64,000 nucleotides of DNA from Pseudomonas kairouanensis (GTDB taxonomy: Bacteria; Pseudomonadota; Gammaproteobacteria; Pseudomonadales; Pseudomonadaceae). Positions 9,109 to 19,724 of the stretch are shown in pieces (positions within the stretch are counted from its first letter, which is position 1; each line of letters begins with the position of its first letter). The DNA is taken from contig NZ_QUZU01000003.1 in NCBI RefSeq assembly GCF_004682055.1, positions 124,001 to 188,000 of the forward strand, read 5' to 3'. The translations under genes and the position numbers were made by a program. The notes under the pieces are model-generated. The model saw only the letters and a list, made by a program, of their open reading frames with translations, was not told the DNA's origin and did not search any database.

Positions 9109-10008
9109 TCAGTGCGAATCGGCATCCCACACCCAATTCCACACCCCCGGCAGGTGCACCGGCTCGCTCACATCCTTGACCGACCTGGCCAGCGCCGCGC
9201 GTTCCAGCGCATCACGGTCGGTATAAAACGGTTGTGCGGCGGTCTTGAACCCGGTGATCTGCGCGCTATCGAGCAATATCTGCAAGTACTCCTGCATATG
9301 CCGCGCCGTGTAGCGGTTGATGTCGTGGAAGGTCACCACCACCGGGATCACCCCATCCACGGTCGGCAATTCCCCCAGGGCAATACGTTCGCGTACCACT
9401 GACAACTGCCGGTTCAGGTTGGCGCGACGACGGGGGCTGGCGTTGAACCCCCAGATCTTGCCGTCATTGGCGCTCAGGTCGGTGAGCAATACCTGCATGC
9501 CATGGCGTTGGTAGGCGGCAAAGGTGCGCCGGTCGTAGTTCCAGAACGGTGGGCGCACCAGCCGCGGCGGTGCGCCGGTGATTGCGGCGATGTCGCTGGC
9601 GCCCTGGGTGAGGGTGCTTTCCAGCTCGGCGTTGTTCAGCCAGCGGTGGTTGGTATGAAAGCCGGTTGCGGTATGAAAGGCCAGGATATGGCCGCCCGCG
9701 TATTCACGCTCCATGGTCTTGCGACCCCGTGAGCTACCGCCCGAGCGGGCCGCTTCGGTCTGCAGGAAGAACACCGCCTTGATCCCCGGCAGGATCGGGT
9801 TGTGCGCCAGGTCAGCCACCACCGATCGGCTCGGGTTGTTGTAGCCCGAGGCGCTGGGGCCGTCATCGAAGGTCAGCAGGAAGCGGATCGGCGCCTGGGT
9901 TTGCAGGCGCTGTTCGGTCTGCGGTGTCAGGGCGATGGGCGCGCCGATGCAGCCGCCCAGGCTCAGGGCCAGGGCAAGCAGCAGGGACGCAGGGGCGAAG
10001 GATTTCAT
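9109..10008 (-). CDS. Polysaccharide deacetylase family lipoprotein
   Basis: A 299-residue exported protein. The N-terminus MKSFAPASLLLALALSLGGC is a lipobox signal peptide ending in LGGC, so the mature protein should be lipid-anchored. The domain is a NodB-homology (carbohydrate esterase 4) fold: FLLTFDDGPS (motif 1 with metal Asp), HTATGFHTNHRW (motif 2 His residues), RPPFWNYDRRT (motif 3) and VVVTFHDINR (motif 4/5 region). The substrate (peptidoglycan or exopolysaccharide N-acetyl groups) cannot be read from sequence. I chose the start at 10,008 because it opens directly into the signal peptide. It lies 85 bases downstream of the porin on the same strand. Confidence 0.85.
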   Translation of the reverse strand: MKSFAPASLLLALALSLGGCIGAPIALTPQTEQRLQTQAPIRFLLTFDDGPSASGYNNPSRSVVADLAHNPILPGIKAVFFLQTEAARSGGSSRGRKTMEREYAGGHILAFHTATGFHTNHRWLNNAELESTLTQGASDIAAITGAPPRLVRPPFWNYDRRTFAAYQRHGMQVLLTDLSANDGKIWGFNASPRRRANLNRQLSVVRERIALGELPTVDGVIPVVVTFHDINRYTARHMQEYLQILLDSAQITGFKTAAQPFYTDRDALERAALARSVKDVSEPVHLPGVWNWVWDADSH

Positions 10009-10032
10009 GGTGTGGGCCGGGCTCGTCTGGAG

Positions 10033-10060
10033 GCCGCTGCTGATTGAGCTCAGCAGCGGC
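10033..10060. terminator. Stem-loop between porin and deacetylase genes
   Basis: GCCGCTGCTG at 10033-10042 and CAGCAGCGGC at 10051-10060 form a 10-bp stem with an 8-base loop. There is no clear U-tract, so it may attenuate rather than terminate transcription between the two genes. Confidence 0.4.
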
Positions 10061-10093
10061 AGGCGCGCACCATACAGCAAGGTCGATGACGGT

Positions 10094-11344
10094 TTACAGC
10101 AGGCTGATCGGGTAACTGACGATCAGCCGGTTTTCATCGAATTCATTGTTGCTGTAGTCCCGGCGCATGCTGGAGTTGCGCCAGCGCAGGGTCAGGTCCC
10201 GCAGCGCGCCGCTTTGCACGGTGTAGCCCAGCTCACTCTCGCGGCCCCACTCCTTGCCGTCGGTGATCGTGCCGGTGTGCACGTTGCTGCCGCTGATATA
10301 GCGGTTCATCAGGGTCAGGCCCGGCACGCCGAGGGCGGCGAAGTTGTAGTCGTGGCGCACCTGCCAGGATTTTTCCTGGGCGTTGTCGTAGCTTGCGTTA
10401 TAGCTGTCGTTGGCCAGGGTGCCGCCGCTGGTGCCGTTGACGCGCATCCAGGCGTTGTTGCCGGTGAGTTTTTGCAGGCCCACATAGAAGGTGTTGCCGC
10501 CGTACTTGGCCGAGAACAGGCCGGACCAGGTTTTGTTGTCCAACTCACCGGCGCGGGCACTGCCGTCATCCTTGCCGTAGAAAAACCCGAGGTTGGCCCC
10601 CAGGGTCCAGGCGCCCAGGGGCTGACTGTGGATCAGGTTGACGTACTGCTGGCGATAGATGTCCTTGAGCTGGGCGTTCCACAGGCCGACCTGGGTACGC
10701 TTGTCGTTGAACGCATACTCCCCGCCCTGGAAGTTGAAACGGTCGGAGGTGAACGCGGTTTTACCGGTCATCGACATATCAGTCATGCTGCTGTCGTCAC
10801 GCGGGCTGTTGGCGCGGAACTGGCCGCCGTACAGGGTCAGGCCGGCGATCTCCTTCGACGTGATCTGCCCGCCGCGCAGGGTTTGCGGCAGGGAGCGGCC
10901 GTCATCCGAGCGCAGGATCGGCAGCACCGGCATCCATTCGCCCACCTTCACTTCTGTCTTCGAGATGCGTGCCTTGAATGCCACGCCCAGACGCCCAAAC
11001 TCAGCCGCCGGACGGCCGTCATGGTCCAGTGGCAACAACTGGGTGCCACCGCTGCCGCGTCCGCCATCGAGCTTGACCGAGTACATGCCCAGCACATCCA
11101 CGCCAAAACCCACGGTGCCCTGGGTAAAACCGGACTTGGCGTCGAGGATGAAACTCTGCGTCCACTCCTGCGCGCCGCCCTGGGTCTTGGTGGGGTTGGT
11201 GTAGTTACGGTTGAAGAAGAAGTTACGCAGGTTGAGGTTGGCGCTGGCGTCTTCGACAAAGCCGCGTTCTTCGCCAGCAACGGGCAGGGCAAGACTGGCG
11301 ACAGCGGTTGCCAGCAAAAGCCGGCGCGGGTGGAAAGTGCTCAT
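10094..11344 (-). CDS. OprD-family outer membrane porin
   Basis: A 416-residue outer membrane beta-barrel with a signal peptide starting MSTFHPRRLLLATAVASLAL and cleaved after a hydrophobic stretch near residue 25. The mature start GFVEDASANLNLRNFFFNRN is the classic OprD/Opd opening, and the C-terminus carries the RLIVSYPISLL barrel-end pattern. OprD proteins pass basic amino acids (OccD) or aromatic and organic carboxylates (OccK). Proximity to the pca cluster suggests an aromatic acid porin, but that is inference; no substrate residue assignment was attempted. The start at 11,344 was preferred to an upstream ATG because it opens the signal peptide. Confidence 0.85.
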   Translation of the reverse strand: MSTFHPRRLLLATAVASLALPVAGEERGFVEDASANLNLRNFFFNRNYTNPTKTQGGAQEWTQSFILDAKSGFTQGTVGFGVDVLGMYSVKLDGGRGSGGTQLLPLDHDGRPAAEFGRLGVAFKARISKTEVKVGEWMPVLPILRSDDGRSLPQTLRGGQITSKEIAGLTLYGGQFRANSPRDDSSMTDMSMTGKTAFTSDRFNFQGGEYAFNDKRTQVGLWNAQLKDIYRQQYVNLIHSQPLGAWTLGANLGFFYGKDDGSARAGELDNKTWSGLFSAKYGGNTFYVGLQKLTGNNAWMRVNGTSGGTLANDSYNASYDNAQEKSWQVRHDYNFAALGVPGLTLMNRYISGSNVHTGTITDGKEWGRESELGYTVQSGALRDLTLRWRNSSMRRDYSNNEFDENRLIVSYPISLL

Positions 11345-11455
11345 GGCGTTAGGACCTGTTGTTATTGGGGTTATGCAGGTGTGGGCCATGGTGCGCGGCG
11401 GTACGGGAGCGCTTCAATCGGGGGGTGGCGGGTTTTGGGCGATGATCGAACGCAA

Positions 11456-11484
11456 AGTGCCGGGCATTAAGGCCCGGCATTTTG
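11456..11484. terminator. Hairpin at the end of the J-like gene
   Basis: TGCCGGGC at 11458-11465 pairs with GCCCGGCA at 11472-11479, flanked by AAAG and TTTT, just after the stop of the minus-strand gene. It resembles an intrinsic terminator, with a weak U-tract on the minus strand. Confidence 0.5.
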
Positions 11485-11486
11485 GG

Positions 11487-13103
11487 TTATGACTTGGGCG
11501 GATCGAAGTGGGTCCAGGGCACCGCCGGCAAGTAATGCTGTGCGGCAATGATTACCGCCACCATCACCGCCAGGAACGCGGCTTGTAGCGGGCTCCAGAA
11601 CGCCCAGTGCAAACCGTTCAGCCACGGGTAGCCTTGGCTGAATTTATGGCTGATGTGGCCGATGCGTTTTTTGTGCAGCAGGTTGATTGCCAGTGCACCG
11701 GCATAGGTGACCATGCCCAGCACTCCCAGCATCAGCCCGCAGGTCACCAGCATGAGCGCCTGGGGCACGCCGTGGCGGATCACCAGCCAATACTTGTTGG
11801 GGTTCAGGCGTTTGGGGATCAGGTACTGGCTCAGCCACAGGTCGGGTACCCGGTAGTTTGAGCTCATGCTGGCCCAGAACTGGGTAACGCGAAACGCCAC
11901 GCCAGCGGGGACGAACGCCATCAGCATGAACAGAAGGGTCGACTGCATGTCGAGCTTTGCGGTCGTATTGAGTAGGCTCAAGCCGATGCCCAGCGCGAAC
12001 ACCCCCCACACGCGAATGAACACCTGGGTGTAGATCGGTCGCGGGACAAATTTGCGCCAGAAAAACGCATCGCTTTGCGGGAGGCGTTCAAGCAGCTGCG
12101 GGTAGCGCCAGGTCAAGACTTCGCCAAGGTGCTGGCAAGCGCTCCACTCGTTTTGGCCAAAGCCGTCGATCATGCGCTTTTGCTGGCTGGCCGACATCGG
12201 CGTGAGCAACAGGCGCGCGGCCTGGGCATCGGCAGGCGGATGACGGGTCTCTTGGGCCTTGTCTTGCAGGTTGGCGAAAAAGCTTTCCTGCTCGCAGCGC
12301 GATACCAGTTCGCGCCACATCCAGGCCGGTTCCGGGAACACGCCTTTCTGGTCGTCCCAGCCGAAGGCGTTGCACACGCGCTCGAACAGCGGCACGCTCC
12401 AGGTGGTTTCGTGAAGCAGTTGCAGCACCATACGCTGCCACTGCTGCTGCAGGTCGAATACCCGCAGCCAGGGTTGGTTGCTGTACTGCGTCAACTGGCT
12501 GATGAACTCACGCTCGGCCTTTTGCTCCAGCAGGTCCTGCAAGGTTTGGCGGTAGACCTGCAGCAACTCGCCGCTCAGTGTGTCGTGCTGCCAAGGGGTC
12601 ATGGCGACCTGTTGCCAGGGCGTCAGCCATTCCAGGTGCTGTACGGCCCAACGGGCAATGTCAGCACGCTCTTGCGGGTGATCGAAACAATGGCGCAACA
12701 GGCCCGCCTGGAAGGCGTCGGTGCAGTCCTGTTGGATGGCCTGGCCCCAGCGTTCCTGGAAGTTGTCGGCAGTGAGCCCACTGAGCAGGGCTTGTGCAGG
12801 GTTGGCCTTGGGCGCTTCGACAGCAGCCGGGTGCAGGGCGCTTACGTCCATCAACTCGGCGAGGTCGTTGAGGTTGCCATAGGCCTGTTCGGCCACGGGG
12901 GCTTGAACGGTGGTGGTCTCGTCTTCTTCCCAGTCGGCCCGCCAGCGTGAATAGGCCAGCGCTTCTTCATAGGCTTCGCGCAGGCGCTGGAAGCCTTCGG
13001 CGTCGTCGTCCGGGCGGCAGCTTTTGAGCAGTCGCGCGTAGGTGCGCTTGATCGTGCGCTCGTCCGCGTCTTCCGGCAGTTGCAGTACGGTCCAGCAATC
13101 CAT
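11487..13103 (-). CDS. Membrane-anchored J-domain-like co-chaperone, partner of HscC
   Basis: A 538-residue protein. Residues 1-50 read like a J domain (helix II RTIKRTYARLLKS, helix III GFQRLREAYEEAL), but the usual HPD tripeptide is Arg30-Pro31-Asp32 (CRPDDD). A long soluble middle region follows, and about four hydrophobic helices lie in the last 160 residues (for example ALMLVTCGLMLGVLGMV), so it should sit in the inner membrane with the J-like region in the cytoplasm. The gene starts 11 bases after the hscC stop. E. coli pairs HscC with the membrane J proteins DjlB and DjlC, and this arrangement matches. The client is unknown. Confidence 0.75.
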   Translation of the reverse strand: MDCWTVLQLPEDADERTIKRTYARLLKSCRPDDDAEGFQRLREAYEEALAYSRWRADWEEDETTTVQAPVAEQAYGNLNDLAELMDVSALHPAAVEAPKANPAQALLSGLTADNFQERWGQAIQQDCTDAFQAGLLRHCFDHPQERADIARWAVQHLEWLTPWQQVAMTPWQHDTLSGELLQVYRQTLQDLLEQKAEREFISQLTQYSNQPWLRVFDLQQQWQRMVLQLLHETTWSVPLFERVCNAFGWDDQKGVFPEPAWMWRELVSRCEQESFFANLQDKAQETRHPPADAQAARLLLTPMSASQQKRMIDGFGQNEWSACQHLGEVLTWRYPQLLERLPQSDAFFWRKFVPRPIYTQVFIRVWGVFALGIGLSLLNTTAKLDMQSTLLFMLMAFVPAGVAFRVTQFWASMSSNYRVPDLWLSQYLIPKRLNPNKYWLVIRHGVPQALMLVTCGLMLGVLGMVTYAGALAINLLHKKRIGHISHKFSQGYPWLNGLHWAFWSPLQAAFLAVMVAVIIAAQHYLPAVPWTHFDPPKS

Positions 13104-13114
13104 GTGGTTTTCCC

Positions 13115-14812
13115 TTAGCGCCAGAACCCGTTGTCGAGCTGCTCAAGTTGACGGGTCAATTCGCTGCGGGCGTCGCGGATGCGGCGTTCGTCCTGGGTGT
13201 CGAGTACCTGCTGGAACTGCCCGGCCCAGTGGCCAAGTTGCTCGCGCAGTTCGCCCAGGCTTTCCTGGTAGAGCCGTTCGAGGCGCGCGGTGAGCACGGT
13301 ATTGACCTGCTGGTCGCGGGGGTGAACCTTCAATTGGGCCAGGGCTTGCAGGCGTTGCTGGATCTCGTCCGGGCTGAGCACTCCGGGGTTGTTCTCGATC
13401 ACCAGCGAATGTTGCTCGCCGGTCAGCGGGATACTCACCTGGGCTTCCAGCAGGCCGTTGTTGTCGTAGGTAAAGCGCACATCCAGCGAGACTTCACCGG
13501 CCTTGCGCTTGGGCACGGCGATGTCCAGTTGGCCCAGTTCGATGTTGTCTCTGACCAGGCGGCTTTCGCCTTGGTAGATCTTGAGCAGCACCTGGCTCTG
13601 ATTGTCGTGCAGGGTGACCACGCTCTTGACCCGGCTGACCGGCACGCTGCTGTTGCGTTCGATCAACGGCAGGTAGTGGCCGCTTTCGATATGGCCGCCG
13701 TACTGGTTAGAGGTTTCGATGCCCAGGGTGTAGGGGCACACGTCGGTCAGCACCACTTCTTCCAGCGCCGCCGAACGGGCCTTGAGCGCGGCCTGGATCG
13801 CGGCGCCATGAGCAACCACCTGGTCCGGGTCGAGGCTGATGGACGGGAAGCGGCCGAACAAACCGGCGGCCAGTTTACGCACCAGCGGCATGCGCGTGGT
13901 GCCGCCCACCAGCAGGATTTCATCCAGGTCGCCGACGCGAATCCGCGCATCGCGCAGGGCGCGTTCGATGGGCGCGCGCAGGCGTTCGAGCAGTGGGGTG
14001 TAGAGCTTGGCCAGTTCCTGCTGGGTGATGGTTTTGACCCATTGCTGGCCGTCCACCCGCAGGGCGAACTCGGCACTGTCGTCCTGGCCCAGGGCCTTGC
14101 GCACGCGCTCGGCTTCGCGGCGCAGGGCTTGCAGCACGCTGCTGGTGGGCGGGAAGCCCTCGGCATTGCGCTGGCTGTCGACGAAGTGTTCCAGCAGCAG
14201 GGTGTCGAAGTCTTCGCCGCCGAGGAAGTTGTCGCCGGCGCTGGCGCGAACTTCCATCACCCCGTCGAACAGCTCGATGATCGACACGTCGAAGGTGCCG
14301 CCACCGAGGTCGAACACCAGGAACGAGGTTTCTTTATCACGCTGATGCAGGCCGTAGGCGAGGGCGGCAGCGGTGGGTTCGTTGATCAGTTTGTCGACAT
14401 TGAGCCCGGCCAGTTCACCGGCAATGCGCGTGGCCTTGCGTTGGCCGTCGCTGAAATAGGCGGGCACGCTGATCACGGCTTCGGTGACGGTATGGCCGTA
14501 GGTGCGTTCGATGTCTTCCTTGAGGCTTTTGAGCACCAGCGCAGAAAGCTCTTCCGGGCGGAAGGACTTATCGCCCAAGCGCACTTCGGTGGCGCTGCCC
14601 ATGTAGCGCTTGAACAGCGAGGTGGTCAGGTGCGGGTGGGTGTGCAGGCGCTCCTTGGCGGCCTGGCCGACCAGGATGCGGCCTTGGTCATCCAGGCCAA
14701 CCACGCTTGGGGTCAGCAACTGCCCAAGGGCATTGGGCACTAATTCGGCGGCATCACCGCGCCAGACGGCTGCGAGACTGTTGGTGGTCCCCAGGTCGAT
14801 TCCTACGATCAT
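13115..14812 (-). CDS. hscC: Hsp70-family chaperone HscC
   Basis: A 565-residue Hsp70, shorter than DnaK (about 638) and close to E. coli HscC (about 556). The ATPase domain has all the usual signatures: [11 protein letters not shown] at the N-terminus, [23 protein letters not shown] and [10 protein letters not shown]. The substrate-binding domain (from about residue 365) is followed by a short lid, and there is no EEVD-like C-terminal tail. The gene is preceded by AGAGGGAG and followed at once by a J-like protein gene, so the two probably work as a dedicated specialised chaperone pair. There is no grpE nearby. Confidence 0.9.
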   Translation of the reverse strand: MIVGIDLGTTNSLAAVWRGDAAELVPNALGQLLTPSVVGLDDQGRILVGQAAKERLHTHPHLTTSLFKRYMGSATEVRLGDKSFRPEELSALVLKSLKEDIERTYGHTVTEAVISVPAYFSDGQRKATRIAGELAGLNVDKLINEPTAAALAYGLHQRDKETSFLVFDLGGGTFDVSIIELFDGVMEVRASAGDNFLGGEDFDTLLLEHFVDSQRNAEGFPPTSSVLQALRREAERVRKALGQDDSAEFALRVDGQQWVKTITQQELAKLYTPLLERLRAPIERALRDARIRVGDLDEILLVGGTTRMPLVRKLAAGLFGRFPSISLDPDQVVAHGAAIQAALKARSAALEEVVLTDVCPYTLGIETSNQYGGHIESGHYLPLIERNSSVPVSRVKSVVTLHDNQSQVLLKIYQGESRLVRDNIELGQLDIAVPKRKAGEVSLDVRFTYDNNGLLEAQVSIPLTGEQHSLVIENNPGVLSPDEIQQRLQALAQLKVHPRDQQVNTVLTARLERLYQESLGELREQLGHWAGQFQQVLDTQDERRIRDARSELTRQLEQLDNGFWR

Positions 14813-14919
14813 TACGACAAGCTCCCTCTAAGGTCTGTAAGAATCTGTGACCAATTTTATCCTGAAAGGTTGAGCCAAATGCAAGGCGACAGGTTTATAG
14901 CGGGGCTTATCACAGATCC

Positions 14920-15013
14920 AATGTGGGAGGGGGCTTGCTCCCGATGGCAGTGTGTCAGCTAACGATGTGCTTACTGATACTCCGCCATCGGGAGCAAGCC
15001 CCCTCCCACATTT
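14920..15013. repeat. REPIN (two inverted REPs), GGGGGC/CCCGAT subfamily
   Basis: ATGTGGGAGGGGGCTTGCTC opens the left arm and its complement closes the right arm, about 45 bases apart. It lies in the 293-bp gap upstream of hscC and downstream of emhC, where no gene is seen. Confidence 0.9.
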
Positions 15014-15041
15014 GGTCAGCAGTGTTCAGGAAATAGGGCAC

Positions 15042-15074
15042 AAAAAAACCGCTTCCGGTGAGGGAAGCGGTTTT
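15042..15074 (-). terminator. Intrinsic terminator of emhABC
   Basis: On the minus strand, AAAACCGCTTCC pairs with GGAAGCGGTTTT and is followed by a run of T. It lies 32 bases after the emhC stop and fits a Rho-independent terminator. Confidence 0.85.
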
Positions 15075-15105
15075 AGTTATCACGACACTGCTTTTTACAA
15101 CAGCA

Positions 15106-16563
15106 TCAGAACAACTTCAGCGCCGGTGCTTCTTCTTTCAACGGCTCGTTCTTCGCCGTTTGCTCGCTCCAACCACCGCCGAGGGCCTTGTACAGGTTGA
15201 CCTCGCTGGTGAGCTGCGCCAGGCGGTCGGTGATCAGCGATTGCTGGGCACTGAACAGTTGGCGCTGGGCGTCGAGGAAGGTCAGGTTGCTGTCCACGCC
15301 AATGCGGTAGCGACGCTCGGCCAGGCGGTAGTAATCCTGGTTGGCGGCGACGAAACCACGTTGGGCTTCCAGTTGCTGCTTGTAGGTCTCACGCGCGGCG
15401 AGGCCGTCGGAGACTTCCTGGAAGCCGGTCTGGATGGCCTTTTCGTAGGTCGCCACGTTGATCTCTTTCTGGATCTTCGCGTAGTCCAGGCTGGCGCGCA
15501 GGCTGCCGGCGTTGAAGATCGGGATGTTGATCTGCGGCGCGAACGACCAGGTGCCGGAGCCGCCTTTGAACAGGCCGCCCAGGTCCGGGCTCAGGGTACC
15601 GGCATTGGCCGTCAGGCTGATGCTCGGGAAGAACGCTGCACGTGCGGCACCGATATTGGCGTTGGCCGCCTTGAGGTTGTACTCGGCCTGCATGATGTCG
15701 GGACGACGTTGCAGCAGGTCCGACGGCAAGCCGGCGGGTACTTCGCTGAGCAGGTCATCCGACAGTGGCTTGCTGGCGATATTCGCCGGCAGGCCGGTGC
15801 CCAGCAGCAGGGTCAGGCTGTTTTCGTCCTGGGCCACCTGGCGGGTGTAGCGCGCGAGGGCGACCCGGGCGTTTTCCACCGAGGTACGCGCCTGGCTGAG
15901 GTCGAGGGCCGAGGCCACGCCGACTTCGTTGCTGCGCGAGGTGAGCTTGAAGCTCTGCTCGTACGCGCCCAGGGTGTCCTGGGTGAGCTTGAGCAGTTCT
16001 TTGTCGGCCTGCCAGGTCACGTAGGCGGTGGCCACGTTGGCCACCAGGCTGATCTGGGTACTGCGCCGGGCTTCTTCGGTGGCGAAGTATTGTTGCAACG
16101 CTTGTTCACTCAGGCTGCGCACGCGACCGAACAGGTCCAGCTCATATGCGCTGATCCCGAGGGTTGCCGAATACGAGCTGGTGATCCCGGCTTCACCGGT
16201 CTGCGAAGCACGGGCCGGCACACGCTGGCGGCTGCCGCTGCCCGTGGCCGAGACGGCCGGGAACAGGTCAGCGCGCTGGATGCGGTACTGCGCGGCATAG
16301 GCGTCGATGTTCAGGGCCGCGACACGCAGGTCGCGGTTGTTCACCAGCGCAGTCTGGATCAGCTGTTGCAGGGCAGGGTCATGGAAAAACTGCTTCCAGC
16401 CCTGCTCGACGGCCGCCTGGCTCGGCGCCTGGTCCGACGAATACGCCGGCCCCTGCGGGAACTGTGCGGCCACCGGCGCCTCAGGGCGCTGATAGTCAGG
16501 TATCAGCGAGCAGCCACTGAGCACGAATGCCGTGACGGCCAAGGAAAGGAGCGACTTGCTCAT
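15106..16563 (-). CDS. emhC: RND efflux outer membrane channel EmhC (TtgC/OprM family)
   Basis: Outer membrane factor of a tripartite drug and solvent pump; 485 residues. The start [20 protein letters not shown] is a lipoprotein signal peptide with the lipobox LSGC. Two OEP repeats follow, with the usual long helices (for example [18 protein letters not shown]). It overlaps the end of emhB by 4 bases, so the three pump genes are coupled. The closest named systems are EmhABC of P. fluorescens, TtgABC of P. putida and MexAB-OprM of P. aeruginosa. Confidence 0.93.
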   Translation of the reverse strand: MSKSLLSLAVTAFVLSGCSLIPDYQRPEAPVAAQFPQGPAYSSDQAPSQAAVEQGWKQFFHDPALQQLIQTALVNNRDLRVAALNIDAYAAQYRIQRADLFPAVSATGSGSRQRVPARASQTGEAGITSSYSATLGISAYELDLFGRVRSLSEQALQQYFATEEARRSTQISLVANVATAYVTWQADKELLKLTQDTLGAYEQSFKLTSRSNEVGVASALDLSQARTSVENARVALARYTRQVAQDENSLTLLLGTGLPANIASKPLSDDLLSEVPAGLPSDLLQRRPDIMQAEYNLKAANANIGAARAAFFPSISLTANAGTLSPDLGGLFKGGSGTWSFAPQINIPIFNAGSLRASLDYAKIQKEINVATYEKAIQTGFQEVSDGLAARETYKQQLEAQRGFVAANQDYYRLAERRYRIGVDSNLTFLDAQRQLFSAQQSLITDRLAQLTSEVNLYKALGGGWSEQTAKNEPLKEEAPALKLF

Positions 16564-19500
16564 AGGCCAGCCTCTTTAGGAGTTTCAGTAGTGTCAGTCT
16601 TTTTACGTTCGCCCGCGGCGGACACGGTTGCAAAGAACAGTGGCACCCAGAAGATCGCCAAGACAGTGGCGGTGATCATACCGCCAATTACGCCAGTACC
16701 AATTGCGTGTTGGCTGCCGGAACCGGCGCCGGTGGAGATCGCCAGCGGCAGTACCCCGAGGACGAACGCCATGGAGGTCATGATGATCGGGCGCAGACGC
16801 ATCCGGGAGGCCTCGATGGCCGACTCGACGATGCCCTTGCCTTGTTCATGCAGCTCCTTGGCGAACTCCACGATAAGAATGGCGTTTTTCGCCGCCAGGC
16901 CCACCGTCACCAACAGGCCTACCTGGAAGAACACGTCGTTGGACAGCCCGCGCAGGCTGGTGGCCATCAACGCACCGACCACGCCCAGTGGTACTACCAG
17001 CAGTACGGCAATCGGGATCGACCAACTTTCGTACAGGGCCGCCAGGCAGAGGAACACCACCAACAGCGACAGGGCGTACAGCGCAGGTGCCTGGGAGCCC
17101 GACAGGCGTTCTTCGTACGACAGGCCGGTCCAGGCATAGCCGACACCCGCCGGCAATTCCTTGGCAATACGTTCGACTTCGGCCATGGCATCACCGGTAC
17201 TGTAGCCAGGGGCCGGGGTACCGAGGATTTCCATCGCCGCTACACCGTTATAGCGCGAGAGTTTCGGCGAACCGAAGATCCACTTGCCCGAGGAAATGGC
17301 CGACATTGGCACCATCTTCCCGGAGTCGCTGCGCACGTACCACTTGTCCAGGTCTTCCGGGGACATACGGCCTGCGGCCTCGCCCTGTACGTACACCTTC
17401 TTCACCCGACCACGGTCGATGAAGTCGTTGACGTAGCTGCCACCCAAGGCAATCGCCAGGGTCTGGTTGATGCTCGACAAGGTAATGCCCTGGGCACTGG
17501 CCTTCTCGTCGTCGACGGTGAGCTCGTACTGCGGCTCATCGTTCACACCGTTGGGACGTACGCCCGCGAGGATCTTGCTTTGAGCGGCCGCACCCAGGAA
17601 CTGGTTGCGCGCTTCCATCAGCTTCTCGTGGCCGACGCCGCCCTGGTCTTGCAGGAACACGTCGAAACCGGTGGCGTTACCCAATTCCAGAACCGAAGGC
17701 GGCACGATGGCAAATACCATGGCGTCCTTGAAGGCCCCGAAGAAGTAACCCTGGGCACGCTTGGCCACTTCGAATACCGACATGCTCGAATCGCGTTCAT
17801 CCCATGGCTTGAGCATCACGAATGCCAGGCCCGAACTCTGGCCACGGCCGGCGAAGTTGAAGCCGTTGACGGTAAATACCGATTTCACGGCCTTGCCTTC
17901 GCCAGGCTCGCCTTCCTTGTCGTTGAGCAGGAAGGCACGCATGTCGTCGATGACTTTTTGCGTACGTTCAGCCGACGAACCGACTGGGGTCTGGACCTGG
18001 GCAAAGATCACGCCCTGGTCTTCTTCAGGCAGGAATGCGCTTGGAATACGGGTGAACAGCCAGATCATGCCGACCACGACCAGCAGGTACACGAAGAAGG
18101 CAGGAAACTTGTGCTTGATCATGTTGCCCACACCGCGCTCGTAGCTGACAACGCCACGGTCGAAGGTGCGGTTGAACCAGCCGAAGAAACCACGCTTGGG
18201 TTGGCCGTGCTTTTCCGGGTCGATCGGCTTGAGCATGGTGGCGCACAAGGCCGGGGTGAAGATCAGGGCAACCAGTACCGACAACGCCATGGCCGAAACG
18301 ATGGTGATGGAGAACTGTTTGTAGATCACACCGGTGGAGCCGCCGAAGAACGCCATTGGCAGCAATACCGCCGACAGCACCAGGGCGATACCCACCAGGG
18401 CGCCCTGGATCTGGCCCATGGATTTGACCGTCGCCTCTTTAGGCGACAGGTGTTCCTCGGCCATCACCCGCTCGACGTTTTCCACCACGACGATGGCGTC
18501 GTCCACCAGCAAGCCGATGGCCAGGATCATGCCGAACATGGTCAGGGTGTTGATGGTGAAGCCGAACGCCGCGAGGATCCCGAAGGTACCCAGCAATACC
18601 ACTGGTACGGTCATGGTGGTGATGATGGTGGCGCGGAAGTTCTGCAGAAACAGGAACATCACCAGGAACACCAGCACGATCGCTTCGACCAGGGTGTGGA
18701 CCACACCGGAGATCGATTCGGTCACCACTGGGGTGGTGTCATACGGCACCACTGCCTTCATGCCTGGCGGGAAGAACGGTTCCAGGGACGCCACGGTGGC
18801 GCGGATGGCCTTGGCGGTGTCCAGGGCGTTGGCGCCCGATGCCAGCTTGATCGCCATACCGGAGGCCGGCTTGCCGTTGAACTGAGCACTGATGCTGTAG
18901 TTCTGGCCGCCCAGTTCGATGCGCGCGATGTCACGCAGGCGAACCTGCGAGCCGTCGGCGTTCACTTTCATGAGGATCTTGCCGAACTCTTCGGCGGTTT
19001 GCAGACGGGTCTTGCCGATGATGGTGGCGTTCAGCTGGGTGCCGGGCAGGGCAGGCAGGCCGCCCAATTGACCGGTGGCTACCTGGACGTTCTGGGCGGC
19101 GATGGCGGTGCTGACGTCGACCGGGGTCAACTGGTAGTTGTTCAGCTTGGCCGGGTCGAGCCAGATACGCATGGCGTACTGCGAACCGAACACCTGGAAG
19201 TCACCCACGCCCGCAGTACGCGAGATCGGGTCCTGGATGTTGGACACGATGTAGTTGGACAGGTCGTCCTTGGTCATGCTGCCGTCTTCCGACACCAGAC
19301 CGATCACCATCAGGAAGTTCTTCACCGACTTGGTCACGCGGATACCCTGCTGCTGCACTTCTTGCGGCAGCAGTGGGGTCGCCAGGTTCAGCTTGTTCTG
19401 CACTTGAACCTGGGCGATGTCCGGGTTGGTACCCTGGTTGAACGTCGCGGTGATAGTCATGCTGCCGTCGGAGTTACTGTCCGAGGCGACATAGCGCAGG

Positions 19501-19721
19501 TTGTCGATACCGTTGAGCTGTTGCTCGATGACCTGCACCACGGTGTCCTGCACGGTTTGTGCAGACGCGCCTGGGTAGGTCACCTGGATGTCGATGGCGG
19601 TTGGCGCAATGGCCGGGTATTGGTTGATGGGCAACTTCAGGATCGACAGTGCCCCGACCAGCATGATCACCAGGGCAATTACCCAGGCGAAAATGGGACG
19701 GTCGATAAAAAATTTCGACAT
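16560..19721 (-). CDS. emhB: RND efflux pump inner membrane transporter EmhB (TtgB/MexB)
   Basis: The proton-driven transporter of the pump; 1053 residues, typical for HAE1-type RND proteins. It begins [20 protein letters not shown]. The two proton-relay aspartates are in [19 protein letters not shown] (about residue 407), the porter-domain signature [13 protein letters not shown] is present, and two sets of six membrane helices flank two large periplasmic loops. The start is 3 bases after the emhA stop. Substrates of relatives are hydrophobic antibiotics, organic solvents and aromatic hydrocarbons. Confidence 0.96.
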   Translation of the reverse strand: MSKFFIDRPIFAWVIALVIMLVGALSILKLPINQYPAIAPTAIDIQVTYPGASAQTVQDTVVQVIEQQLNGIDNLRYVASDSNSDGSMTITATFNQGTNPDIAQVQVQNKLNLATPLLPQEVQQQGIRVTKSVKNFLMVIGLVSEDGSMTKDDLSNYIVSNIQDPISRTAGVGDFQVFGSQYAMRIWLDPAKLNNYQLTPVDVSTAIAAQNVQVATGQLGGLPALPGTQLNATIIGKTRLQTAEEFGKILMKVNADGSQVRLRDIARIELGGQNYSISAQFNGKPASGMAIKLASGANALDTAKAIRATVASLEPFFPPGMKAVVPYDTTPVVTESISGVVHTLVEAIVLVFLVMFLFLQNFRATIITTMTVPVVLLGTFGILAAFGFTINTLTMFGMILAIGLLVDDAIVVVENVERVMAEEHLSPKEATVKSMGQIQGALVGIALVLSAVLLPMAFFGGSTGVIYKQFSITIVSAMALSVLVALIFTPALCATMLKPIDPEKHGQPKRGFFGWFNRTFDRGVVSYERGVGNMIKHKFPAFFVYLLVVVGMIWLFTRIPSAFLPEEDQGVIFAQVQTPVGSSAERTQKVIDDMRAFLLNDKEGEPGEGKAVKSVFTVNGFNFAGRGQSSGLAFVMLKPWDERDSSMSVFEVAKRAQGYFFGAFKDAMVFAIVPPSVLELGNATGFDVFLQDQGGVGHEKLMEARNQFLGAAAQSKILAGVRPNGVNDEPQYELTVDDEKASAQGITLSSINQTLAIALGGSYVNDFIDRGRVKKVYVQGEAAGRMSPEDLDKWYVRSDSGKMVPMSAISSGKWIFGSPKLSRYNGVAAMEILGTPAPGYSTGDAMAEVERIAKELPAGVGYAWTGLSYEERLSGSQAPALYALSLLVVFLCLAALYESWSIPIAVLLVVPLGVVGALMATSLRGLSNDVFFQVGLLVTVGLAAKNAILIVEFAKELHEQGKGIVESAIEASRMRLRPIIMTSMAFVLGVLPLAISTGAGSGSQHAIGTGVIGGMITATVLAIFWVPLFFATVSAAGERKKTDTTETPKEAGL

Positions 19722-19724
19722 GGG

